A DNA stretch of 32,635 nt. Source: a virus. Made by a program: the position numbers and the translations under genes. Positions 11,986 to 19,954 of this stretch are shown here, in pieces (within the stretch, counting starts at the first letter, position 1; every line of letters begins with the position of its first letter). Where the stretch lies: the IMG/VR virus record IMGVR_UViG_3300033273_000172, positions 1 to 32,635 of that record; one strand, given 5' to 3'. The notes beneath the pieces were generated by a model that saw only the letters and a list, made by a program, of their open reading frames with translations, searched no databases and was not told where the DNA came from.

Positions 11986-13368
11986 ATGCAGCTGCGGCCT
12001 TACCAAGCCCAGGCCATCGACGATCTACGCAACGCCTACCGATTCGGTAGCCGTGCGCCTCTCCTATGCCTACCGACCGGCGGTGGCAAGACCGTCATAT
12101 TTACCGCCATCGCCCAAGCAGCAGCAGCCAAGGGCAACAACGTCCTGATCCTGGTGCATCGCCGCGAGCTGCTACGCCAAGCCAGCGCCAAGCTGCGCGC
12201 TGTTGGCCTCCCGCACAGCACCATTGCAGCCGGCTTGCCACTGACACCGGATGCCGTACAAGTCGCCTCAGTGCAGACCCTGATCCGCCGCCTGTCGCGG
12301 TTTCAATGGCAACCGGGGCTGATCATCATCGATGAGGCCCACCACGCCGTAGCCGGCAGCTGGTCTCGCGTGCTCAACCACTGGCCCGATGCCTTCCGCT
12401 TGGGCGTTTCCGCCACGCCATGCCGCTTAGACGGCCGCGGCCTAGGCAATGCCTTTGATCAGCTGGTGCTCGGCCCCGCAGTCGCGCAGCTCACTGCAGC
12501 CGGCTACCTGGCAGAGGCTCGAATCTATGCGCCGCCCGTTCTGGCAAACCTGGCCAACCTGCACACCCGCGCGGGTGACTACGCCACCGATGAGGCCGCC
12601 GACGCCATGGATCGGCCCACAGTCACCGGCGACGCTGTGGACCACTACCAGCGCCACGCTGCAGGCCAGCCGGCCATCGCCTTCTGCTGCAACACCAAAC
12701 ACGCCGCATCAGTCGCCCGGCAGTTTCAAGCAGCAGGCATCAACGCCGCCACCCTGCTCGGCACAAACAAACCAGAAGAACGTGACCAGCTGGTGGCTGA
12801 CCTTGGCTCTGGTGCTTTGCAGGTCCTAGTCACTGTTGACGTGGTTTCCGAGGGTTTCGACTGCCCCGGCGCTTCGATTGCCATCCTGCTGCGGCCCACC
12901 AAATCCGAGTCGCTCTACCTGCAGCAAGTCGGCCGCGTGCTGCGGCCCAAGCCCGATGGCAGCAAGGCGCTGATCCTCGATCACGTCGGCAACGTCATGC
13001 GCCACGGCTTTCCAGACGATGTGCGCGAATGGTCGCTGTCTGATGGCCTACGCCGCACGCGGGCCAGCTCAGCAGCACCAACCGTGCGCACCTGCCCCAG
13101 CTGTTATGCAGCATTCAAGCCCCAACCCGTCTGTCCCGTATGCGGCGCCGATTGCGCACCCAAGGCCAAGCGCGGCATGGCCCAGGTGGATGGGGAGCTG
13201 CAGGAACTGCGCCGGGAGGCCGTCCAGCAGCGCATCGCAGAGCGGACTAACCACCGACGGGAGCAGGGACGCGCCCGCACGCTGCAGCAGCTGCTGGCCC
13301 TAGCCCGTGAACGCGGTTACTCGCCAGGGTGGGCGTACAAGGTGTACGTTTCCCGTGGTGGGCGCTAG
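11986..13368 (+). CDS. DEAD/DEAH-box helicase with C-terminal zinc ribbon
   Basis: 460 residues. Superfamily 2 motifs are complete: LRPYQ at the N-terminus, TGGGKT (31-36), DEAH (116-119), SAT (142-144), a TLLGT/VTVDVVSEGFD region in the second RecA-like domain and QQVGRVLRPK (from about 312). A CPSC...CPVCGADC zinc ribbon (about 370-395) and a basic C-terminus may contact DNA. The layout resembles phage UvsW/RadD-like helicases. It probably unwinds forks or recombination intermediates and is followed by a VRR nuclease and primase. Confidence 0.9.
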   Translation: MQLRPYQAQAIDDLRNAYRFGSRAPLLCLPTGGGKTVIFTAIAQAAAAKGNNVLILVHRRELLRQASAKLRAVGLPHSTIAAGLPLTPDAVQVASVQTLIRRLSRFQWQPGLIIIDEAHHAVAGSWSRVLNHWPDAFRLGVSATPCRLDGRGLGNAFDQLVLGPAVAQLTAAGYLAEARIYAPPVLANLANLHTRAGDYATDEAADAMDRPTVTGDAVDHYQRHAAGQPAIAFCCNTKHAASVARQFQAAGINAATLLGTNKPEERDQLVADLGSGALQVLVTVDVVSEGFDCPGASIAILLRPTKSESLYLQQVGRVLRPKPDGSKALILDHVGNVMRHGFPDDVREWSLSDGLRRTRASSAAPTVRTCPSCYAAFKPQPVCPVCGADCAPKAKRGMAQVDGELQELRREAVQQRIAERTNHRREQGRARTLQQLLALARERGYSPGWAYKVYVSRGGR

Positions 13369-13398
13369 TGCCCCGGCATCCACCTTTACCCTGCATGG

Positions 13399-13752
13399 GT
13401 GGCCAACGACGAAACCACAATCCAGCAGCAGATCCGCCTGGCGCTAGGTACGCGCCCGGATCTCAAGCTGTTTCGCAACAACACCGGCACGCTGCCTGAC
13501 CCGCGCACCGGCCGGCCCGTGCAGTTCGGCCTTGCCCGTGGCTCTGCAGATCTCATTGGCCTGCGCACCGTCACCATCACGCCCGACATGGTGGGCCAGC
13601 AGGTAGCCGTCTTCACCTCAATAGAAGTCAAGACCCCAACGGGCCGCGCTACCCCCGCGCAACACAACTGGCTTCATATGGTCCGCCGCGCTGGTGGCAT
13701 CGCAGGCATTGCCCGCTCAGTGCGAGACGCGCAAAACCTATTGGATCCTTGA
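13399..13752 (+). CDS. VRR-NUC domain nuclease
   Basis: 117 residues from GTG 13399, 30 bases after the helicase. This is the typical stand-alone phage VRR-NUC: FRNNTG (25-30), GSADLIG with D51, IEVKTPTGRATPAQ with E76 and K78 and Q88, and a C-terminal helix with DAQNLL. Members are PD-(D/E)XK nucleases proposed to resolve branched DNA (Holliday-junction-like). Adjacent helicase and primase genes fit a role in replication or recombination intermediates. Confidence 0.9.
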   Translation: MANDETTIQQQIRLALGTRPDLKLFRNNTGTLPDPRTGRPVQFGLARGSADLIGLRTVTITPDMVGQQVAVFTSIEVKTPTGRATPAQHNWLHMVRRAGGIAGIARSVRDAQNLLDP

Positions 13753-13823
13753 GACTCGCCGCCAAGGCGTTCCCAACCTCCTAACCCTGCGCCACAGTCT
13801 GACGGCTACCCCTCTGCCGTCTA

Positions 13824-15866
13824 ATGACCCCCATCGTCGATCAGCTCAGCGCCATTCCCGACACCTGGGCGCTAGTTGCTGTCGGTAACGACAAACGCCC
13901 CTACCAACCCGAGTGGCAGAAACACCCACTCACTAAGCGCCAAGTTGAAGCCGAGCTATCAGCAGGCCGTGCCGTAGCCGTTGGCGTTCTCGCAGGCCCA
14001 CCCTCCGGCGGTCTCCTATTCGTCGATCACGATGGCCTCGGCGCTTCCGAGGTGCTCGAATCCATCGGCACATCCCTGCGCGACCTGCCCAAGTCCTGGG
14101 CCGTCACCTCTGGCCGTGATGGCCGTCTGCAGATCATCTACCGCGTCCCTGAACCCTTCTGGAATCAGATCAAAACCACCAAGTTGAAATCCAGCGTCAA
14201 AGGCGAACAGCTTGAACTGCGCTGGACCGGCTGCCAATCCGTAGTGATCGGCAAGCACCCAATGACCGGCGCCTATCGCTGGCTGAAAGATCGCTCGCCC
14301 GATGACCTGCCCCTAGCCGAAGCGCCATCGGTGCTGCTGCTGCAGATGCAGCGCCCAATCGAAACGCCGCCCCTCTTGGCCGCGGCAAACCCCATCGAAG
14401 ACGCCGACCGCGCGCGCACCTACCTCGCCAATATCCCCAGCTCAATTGCTGATGACTACGACGAGTGGGTCAAGGTCGGCATGGCGCTCCACAGCGTCGA
14501 AGACGATTCCCTCCTGGCTGACTGGTGCCAATGGTCCGCAGCGTCCGGCAAGTTCAAAACCGGCGAGTGCGAAGCCAAATGGGCATCCTTTAAATCCGAC
14601 TCAGGCGGCGTTGGCCTTGGCACCCTCTACCACCTAGCCGGTGGAGTCTCCCCGCGCGATCAAGCCATCAAGGCCATCAAATATGCCCTCGGCTCTAACA
14701 ACCCCAAGGCGCAAACGATCGGCTCTGGATCTAAAGCCATCAAGCTCGAAACCGATGAGCTGATCCAGCTCATCCAACAGCAAATGTCGGAGCGCCTGCG
14801 CTTCAACACCTACACCCAAAAAGTCGAGCTAGACGAGAAACCAATTACCGATATCGAGCACCGCTACCTCGAATTTGCCCAAATGGGCGTCAAGGTCGCA
14901 AAGGAACTTGCCGCGGACTCCATTGTCTACGTCGCGCGCAAGAACCCCTATGACCCTGTGCGCGAATACCTCGACCGCGTAGCCGATGAGGTGCCACCTG
15001 CCTCCATCGACCACCTAGCAAGCGCCTACCTGCGCCCTGGAGACGCCCCAGGCAGCCTTTACGACCACATGCTGCGCTGCACCCTCATTGCCGCTGTAAG
15101 GCGCGTCTACGAGCCAGGCAGCAAGCACGACAGCGCGTGCGTCCTAATGGGACCTCAAGGCTGCGGCAAGTCCACCTTCTGGCGCAACCTCGGCGGCGCG
15201 TTCTTCTCAGATGCCCTGCGCGACATCAACAGCAAGGACGATCTCATGGTGCTGCACTCCAGCTGGGTCATGGAGTGGGCTGAACTCGACCACATCACCG
15301 GCCGCCGTCACGCGGGCCAAGTCAAAGCCTTCCTCTCCCAGCAGACCGACAAATTCCGCGTGCCCTACGGCAAGGCCGCCGAAGACTTCCCCAGGCGCTG
15401 CATCATCGTTGGCTCCACCAACCGCGATAGCGGTTTCTTGGTTGATGACACCGGCAACCGTCGTTTTTGGGTGATACCCGTCACCGTGGCGCCCCACATC
15501 CCCGTCGATGGCCTGCTGCTGGAGCGCGACGCCATTTGGTCCGCTGCTGTGGCCGCCTACCGCAGTGGAGAGCCAAACCACCTGCCCCGTGAGTTTGAGC
15601 GCCAGGTGGAATTCGAAAACGAGAGCTACCTGGTTTCCAGCCCGTGGCAATCCGCCATCGAGACCTATCTCGTCAATCGCAGATCCGTCTCACCGTTGAC
15701 ATCGGAAGAGATTCTGACGAATGCGATACAGAAGCCGCTGGAGCGGCAAACCAGGGGAGATCAGATGCAGGTCGCATCGATTCTCAAGGATCTCGGTTGG
15801 GTCAAGTACCGAGACTGCCAAAACGGCAAGCGCCAGTACGCATGGCGTATGCCCAACCTTGAGTGA
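13824..15866 (+). CDS. PrimPol-type primase fused to VapE/D5-like helicase
   Basis: 680 residues. Residues about 1-190 look like a bifunctional primase-polymerase domain, with VDHDG (67-71) as the acidic metal-binding motif and a later RWTGCQSVVIG strand. Residues about 205-290 match a primase C-terminal domain (WVKVGMALH; LADWCQWSA; AKWASFK). The C-terminal half is an ATPase of the virulence-associated E family: GPQGCGKS Walker A (443-450), MEWAELD, KAFLSQQTD, STNRD and GNRRFWVIPV. The protein would prime and unwind at the phage origin. No DNA polymerase is encoded nearby, so the host enzyme must extend the primers. Confidence 0.88.
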   Translation: MTPIVDQLSAIPDTWALVAVGNDKRPYQPEWQKHPLTKRQVEAELSAGRAVAVGVLAGPPSGGLLFVDHDGLGASEVLESIGTSLRDLPKSWAVTSGRDGRLQIIYRVPEPFWNQIKTTKLKSSVKGEQLELRWTGCQSVVIGKHPMTGAYRWLKDRSPDDLPLAEAPSVLLLQMQRPIETPPLLAAANPIEDADRARTYLANIPSSIADDYDEWVKVGMALHSVEDDSLLADWCQWSAASGKFKTGECEAKWASFKSDSGGVGLGTLYHLAGGVSPRDQAIKAIKYALGSNNPKAQTIGSGSKAIKLETDELIQLIQQQMSERLRFNTYTQKVELDEKPITDIEHRYLEFAQMGVKVAKELAADSIVYVARKNPYDPVREYLDRVADEVPPASIDHLASAYLRPGDAPGSLYDHMLRCTLIAAVRRVYEPGSKHDSACVLMGPQGCGKSTFWRNLGGAFFSDALRDINSKDDLMVLHSSWVMEWAELDHITGRRHAGQVKAFLSQQTDKFRVPYGKAAEDFPRRCIIVGSTNRDSGFLVDDTGNRRFWVIPVTVAPHIPVDGLLLERDAIWSAAVAAYRSGEPNHLPREFERQVEFENESYLVSSPWQSAIETYLVNRRSVSPLTSEEILTNAIQKPLERQTRGDQMQVASILKDLGWVKYRDCQNGKRQYAWRMPNLE

Positions 15867-15875
15867 ACTGGTTGG

Positions 15876-15894
15876 GAGCCGAAAATCTCGGCTC
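15876..15894 (+). terminator. Terminator-like hairpin after primase gene
   Basis: GAGCCGA (15876-15882) pairs perfectly with TCGGCTC (15888-15894) over a five-base loop, ten bases after the primase stop. The following tract is pyrimidine-rich (TCACTGCTTTCTCC) rather than pure T, so termination may be partial. Confidence 0.6.
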
Positions 15895-16057
15895 TCACTG
15901 CTTTCTCCTTATCTCCTAACCTCCTAACCTCTAAGAAAGAGTATAAATAAATAGAGAGAGAGGGGGTATGGGGGCCCTAAATACCTAAGTGTTAGGGGGG
16001 GGGTCAGGATGGGTTGGGTTGGGCACGACCCTGGGCTGACGCCCTTACCCTTGGGGC
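15895..16057. repeat. Iteron-like and AT-rich non-coding region; possible replication origin
   Basis: Two tandem copies of CTCCTAAC (15913-15928) are followed by CTCTAAG. An AT-rich stretch (TATAAATAAATAG, about 15942-15954), a GA repeat, CCCTAA at 15975 and the palindrome CCTAA-GTG-TTAGG (15984-15996), inside which a run of nine G begins, come next. The same CTCCTAAC 8-mer occurs at 13778-13785, before the primase gene. Short direct repeats beside an AT-rich tract next to a primase-helicase gene are typical of phage origins; this is an inference. Confidence 0.42.
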
Positions 16058-16726
16058 ATGGCAGACATCCGCTTAGACATCAAAAGCGAGCTTCCTAAGG
16101 CCATCCGGTGGACCGACCAGATGACCAAACAACTGCCGTTTGCAATCTCACAGGCGCTTAACAGCGTTGGCTTTGAGACCCGCACCGGACTCAAGGGCGA
16201 CACCCGCCGCTATTTCGACAACCCCACCCGGTTCATCGAAAACGCTTGGTTGGTCCAGAAGAGCAATAAGCGCAACCTGGTGGTGACCGTCTACCCCGAG
16301 AAGAAACGCGCGCCATACCTCAAAGCCAACATCCAAGGCGGACGCCGTGGCATCAAACCAATGGAGGTCAAGCTGCAATCACTGCAGGTAGGCAACCTCC
16401 CCCGCAATCAACGCCTGGTGCCTGCAGTCATCAGGCAGAACGCTCAGGGCAACGTCACCCGCGCAACCATCGGGCGGATCATCAAGAACAACCAGACCGC
16501 CGGGCGTAACTCCACATTTGTTGGCAAGCCAGCAGGTGGAGCTAGAGCTGCTGGCGTCTACCAACGGATGCCTAGCGGCGCTCTAAGGCCCCTGTTCATT
16601 GCCGTGCCTTCTGCCAGCTACCGCCCCCGCTTCCCCATCAACCAGATCGCTCACAAGGTCGTTAGCCGTCGTTTCGGCCAATACCTACGCAGCAGCTTGG
16701 AGCGCGCAGTAGCAACAGCCCGCTAA
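16058..16726 (+). CDS. Virion morphogenesis / tail-completion-like protein
   Basis: 222 residues from ATG 16058. An N-terminal helix pair (WTDQMTKQLPFAISQALNSVG) is followed by strands (NLVVTVYPEKKRAPYLKANI) and a Gly-rich region. The C-terminus, with LFIAVPSASYRPRFPI and a basic amphipathic helix, resembles minor tail or tail-completion proteins (GpZ-like and relatives) that I recall near phage packaging genes. It lies upstream of the terminase genes rather than with the tail genes. Family assignment is tentative; no enzymatic motif is visible. Confidence 0.52.
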   Translation: MADIRLDIKSELPKAIRWTDQMTKQLPFAISQALNSVGFETRTGLKGDTRRYFDNPTRFIENAWLVQKSNKRNLVVTVYPEKKRAPYLKANIQGGRRGIKPMEVKLQSLQVGNLPRNQRLVPAVIRQNAQGNVTRATIGRIIKNNQTAGRNSTFVGKPAGGARAAGVYQRMPSGALRPLFIAVPSASYRPRFPINQIAHKVVSRRFGQYLRSSLERAVATAR

Positions 16727-17002
16727 TCCTGAGACAGCGTGAGACAACAGCGCCGCAGGGTTTAGCAAGGGTTTAGCAGTAGTTAACTGCATCAGATCGA
16801 CTGCGCCGCAAGGGCTTGGGTCCCTCTGCGGCAAAAGCTCGCGGGTAATCGCAAGCGCGCACAATTTTTTTAGCGTCAGCAGTGAAAGCCCCTAAACCAT
16901 TGCGCTGCAAGGGATCTGCTCAAGCGCAGAAATGAGACTCCCCTTAAGACAGTTAAGTAGGGTTTAGTAAGAGTTAAGTTAACGCTAGAGCTACTTAACT
17001 CT
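16727..17002. other. Repeat-rich non-coding region before terS; candidate cos/pac region
   Basis: This 276-base gap holds several repeat families. GGGTTTAGCA occurs at 16758 and 16769, GGGTTTAGTA at 16960, and the inverse CTAAACC at 16892. GCGCCGCAGGG, GCGCCGCAAGGG and GCGCTGCAAGGG start at 16750, 16803 and 16902. AGTTAAGT occurs at 16951 and 16972. A perfect 9-bp inverted repeat GAGTTAAGT/ACTTAACTC lies at 16971-16979 and 16993-17001, abutting the terS start. A bulged hairpin (16805-16832) and a T7 run (16865-16871) are also present. No gene fits. Position and repeats match what a small terminase recognises. Confidence 0.55.
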
Positions 17003-17536
17003 TTGCTGATTACGTTTGCCGAGCTGGCGACGATCAAGGGTTGCACCAAGGCTGCGGTGACCCATGCAAGCAAGAGCCGGATTGCTGCAGCGGTGGTGAT
17101 CAAGGATGAGAAAAAATGGCTGGACCGCGACCTGGCCTTGGAGCTGTGGAATAAGAACACAGCGGCCACGCCTGTTAGCAAGGTGAGCCGCCCTGACCCC
17201 GTGGAACCTGCGCCGAAGGATGCGAAAGAGCTACGGCGGCGAGTCGATGCGTTGCCTGATGACTCCATCCCGGAGCTGAATGAGAGCAGAGCGCGGAGAG
17301 AGCACTATCAGGCGGAGCTGGCCAAGCTGCAGGTGACGCAGCAGCGCGGTGAGCTGGTCTCGGTGGAGCAGGTGAAGAAAGAAGCGTTTGCGTTGGGTCG
17401 GAGTGTGCGGGAGGCGCTGGCGAATTTGGCGGATCGGTTGAGCCACCAGCTAGCGGGCGAGACGGACCCGGCTCGGATCCACAAGGTGCTTAGCGATGAG
17501 CACCGTGCGGCGCTTGTGGAGCTGGCTGATGGCTAA
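17003..17536 (+). CDS. terS: Terminase small subunit
   Basis: 177 residues from TTG 17003; no upstream ATG or GTG is available and the start directly follows the inverted repeat. Residues about 2-55 form a winged-helix-like domain (LITFAELATIKGCTKAAVTHASKS, then WLDRDLALELW) as in Nu1-like proteins. The rest is an acidic linker and a long helical region with RARREHYQAELAKLQVTQ that would oligomerise. The protein should recognise the packaging site and recruit the large subunit, whose gene overlaps by eight bases. Identification rests on the HTH, the coiled coil and the position before terL. Confidence 0.78.
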   Translation: MLITFAELATIKGCTKAAVTHASKSRIAAAVVIKDEKKWLDRDLALELWNKNTAATPVSKVSRPDPVEPAPKDAKELRRRVDALPDDSIPELNESRARREHYQAELAKLQVTQQRGELVSVEQVKKEAFALGRSVREALANLADRLSHQLAGETDPARIHKVLSDEHRAALVELADG

Positions 17537-19382
17537 TCCGTGGCGTGATGGGTTCTTGGAGGGCCTGCGGCCTGAGGAGCCGCTGACGGTCTCTGAGTGG
17601 GCCGATAAGTATCGGAAGCTGAGCAGTAAGGCGAGCGCCGAGCCGGGGCCTTGGAGGACCAGTAGGACGCCTTACCTGCAGGAACCGATGGATTGTCTGA
17701 GTACGGGCAGCAGCGTGCAACGGGTGGTGATGCAGTTTGCGGCGCAGACGGGCAAGACGGAGGCGGGGTCTAACTGGCTGGGTTATGTGATTGACCATGC
17801 GCCGGGGCCGATGCTGTGCGTGCAGCCGACGATCGAGATGGCCAAGCGGCTTAGCAAGCAGCGCTTGGAGTCGATGATCACGGATACGCCGTGCCTATCG
17901 GAAAAGATCGCGCCGGCCCGCAGTAGGGATTCGGGCAACACGCTCTTTAGCAAGGAATTTTCGGGGGGCATCATGCTGCTGGCTGGTGCCAATAGCGCGA
18001 CGGGTTTGCGGTCGGCGCCGTGCCGATATTTGTTCTGCGATGAGGTCGATGCGTTTCCGGCTGACGTAGATGGGGAGGGCGACCCGGTGGGGCTAGCTGA
18101 GCGCCGGACAACGACATTTGCGCGGCGCAAGATTCTGCTGACCAGTACGCCAACGGTGAAGGATTTCAGTCGGATAGAGGCGGAGTATTTGCGCAGCGAC
18201 CAGCGGCGGTTTTTTGTGCCTTGCCCGTGTTGCGGGGTGATGGATTGGTTGAAGTGGCCGCAGCTGAAATGGGAAAGGGACCGACCGGAAACGGTGCGGT
18301 ATGAGTGTGAGCACTGCGGCGAGCGGTTTGAGGAACTGCATAAGCCGCGGATGCTGGGCGACGGCGAGTGGCGAGCGACGGCACCGAGCGACGGCAAGAC
18401 GGCCGGGTTTCATTTGTCGGGGCTGTATAGCCCGCTGGGCTGGTGCAGCTGGGATCAGCTGGTTGATGATTTCTTGAGGGCCAAGGGTGACGCGCCGGCG
18501 CTTAAGGCGTTCGTGAACACGCGGCTAGCTGAGACGTGGGAAGAGGACTACGCGGCGGCGGTTAATGCTGACGGGTTGATGGCGAAGCGATTGGCGTATG
18601 AGCCGGGCACCTGCCCTGCGGGCGTGGTGCTGCTGACTGCTGGCGTTGACGTGCAGGACAATCGCTTGGCGTGCAGCGTGTGGGGCTGGGGCGAGGGTGA
18701 GACGGGTTGGCTGATCTGGCATCAGGAGCTGATGGGCGACCCGACGCAAAACGAGGTATGGAGCCAGCTTGATCAGGTGTTGGCGACCAAGTGGGCAACG
18801 GCTAGCGGTAAAGAGCTGACGATCAAGCAGATTGCCTGCGATACTGGCGGCCATTGCACCCATGAGGTCTACCGCTGGGTGCGGGAGCGGCTGGCGCAGG
18901 GCGCAATGGCGATCAAGGGCAGCAGCCGTAGAAATAGCCCGGCGGTTGGCAAAGGTTCAAAGGTTGATGTGAACTGGCGGGGCAAGACGCTTAAGCGCGG
19001 TGTGACGTTGTACTTGCTGGGCACCGACACGATCAAAACAACACTGTTCGGCAGGATGCGCCACAACGAGGGCACCAGTTCGCTGAACTTCGGCATGGGT
19101 GCCGACGAGGAATATTTCAAGCAGCTGACCAGTGAACGCCAGGCGCTGCGGTATCACCGTGGATTCCCGATTAGGGAATGGGTGAAGAAAGCAGGCGACC
19201 GAAATGAGGCGCTGGATTGCTTGGTTTATGCATACGCGGCGCTGCAGTTATTCAGCCGCCGGATGAACCCTGGGACGATGTGGGAACAGCTGCGGCAAGA
19301 GCTAGAGGAAGGCAAGAAACCGCCGCTAAGATCGAGAAAGAAGCCGCAAGCTGCGGCCAGTAGCTTTGTGAGCAGTTGGTAG
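17529..19382 (+). CDS. terL: Terminase large subunit, GpA family
   Basis: 617 residues from ATG 17529. Motifs of the lambda gpA family are present: AAQTGKTE as the deviant Walker A (71-78), LFCDEVD as Walker B (168-174), a CPCC...CEHC zinc-binding pair (232-263), the nuclease strand GVDVQDNRL (D at about 374), CDTGGH and the final NEALDCLVYAYAA. The protein pumps DNA into the prohead and cuts concatemers. GpA-type enzymes commonly make cohesive ends, which would imply a cos site, consistent with the repeat region before terS. Length is close to the family norm of about 640. Confidence 0.93.
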   Translation: MANPWRDGFLEGLRPEEPLTVSEWADKYRKLSSKASAEPGPWRTSRTPYLQEPMDCLSTGSSVQRVVMQFAAQTGKTEAGSNWLGYVIDHAPGPMLCVQPTIEMAKRLSKQRLESMITDTPCLSEKIAPARSRDSGNTLFSKEFSGGIMLLAGANSATGLRSAPCRYLFCDEVDAFPADVDGEGDPVGLAERRTTTFARRKILLTSTPTVKDFSRIEAEYLRSDQRRFFVPCPCCGVMDWLKWPQLKWERDRPETVRYECEHCGERFEELHKPRMLGDGEWRATAPSDGKTAGFHLSGLYSPLGWCSWDQLVDDFLRAKGDAPALKAFVNTRLAETWEEDYAAAVNADGLMAKRLAYEPGTCPAGVVLLTAGVDVQDNRLACSVWGWGEGETGWLIWHQELMGDPTQNEVWSQLDQVLATKWATASGKELTIKQIACDTGGHCTHEVYRWVRERLAQGAMAIKGSSRRNSPAVGKGSKVDVNWRGKTLKRGVTLYLLGTDTIKTTLFGRMRHNEGTSSLNFGMGADEEYFKQLTSERQALRYHRGFPIREWVKKAGDRNEALDCLVYAYAALQLFSRRMNPGTMWEQLRQELEEGKKPPLRSRKKPQAAASSFVSSW

Positions 19383-19954
19383 TGGCGATCCCGATCCCAG
19401 CGCAAATCAGGGCCGGCGACACGGTGAAATGGCGCGCTGATGCCAGCAAAGACAACCTTGGCAACGCGGTTGATAGCGGCAGCTGGGCGCTGAAGTATTA
19501 CATCCGCAGTAACGCGGCCGGTGAGGGTGTCACGGTCACGGGCAGCACCTACGGGACCGGGTGGGAGTTCACGCTTAGCGCGACTGATAGCGCAACTCTT
19601 GCGGCAGGTGATTACTACTGGCAGGCGATTGCCACTAAAGACTCAGAAAAGCTGACGCTGGGTGCTGGGCAGCTTGAGGTGCTGGCGGCGCTTGAGTACA
19701 GCGGGACGCCTGCTGCTTATGACGGGCGGACGCAAGCGCAGATTGATTTGGATGCTGTGCAAGCTGCAATCCGCAGCCTGATTAGCAATGGAGCTAAGCA
19801 GTACAGCATCGGCGGGCGGAGTTTTACCAAGCTCGATTTGCCTGACTTAATGCAGAGGGAAAGTACGCTTAAGGCTGAGGTGAAACGCGAGCAGAAAGCT
19901 GCCCTGATCGCTAACGGTCTGGGCAATCCCCACAACCTGTTCGTGAGGTTCTGA
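19382..19954 (+). CDS. Head-tail connector-region protein
   Basis: 190 residues from GTG 19382, which shares its first base with the TerL stop (TAGTG). The N-terminal half looks like a beta-sandwich (RAGDTVKWRADAS; WEFTLSATDS; AAGDYYWQAIATK). The C-terminal half is helical, with YDGRTQAQIDLDAVQAAI and a SIGGRSFTKLDLPDLMQRE segment as in gpW-like and related connector proteins located between terminase and portal. It probably helps close the head or joins the portal. The exact family name is unsure. Confidence 0.68.
   Translation: MAIPIPAQIRAGDTVKWRADASKDNLGNAVDSGSWALKYYIRSNAAGEGVTVTGSTYGTGWEFTLSATDSATLAAGDYYWQAIATKDSEKLTLGAGQLEVLAALEYSGTPAAYDGRTQAQIDLDAVQAAIRSLISNGAKQYSIGGRSFTKLDLPDLMQRESTLKAEVKREQKAALIANGLGNPHNLFVRF

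Noticed and set aside
16805-16832. Terminator hairpin after the gene at 16058
   Set aside because: The stem is strong but has a bulge and is followed by GCAAAAGC-like sequence rather than a T-tract; the T7 run lies 33 bases away. Kept only as part of the repeat region.
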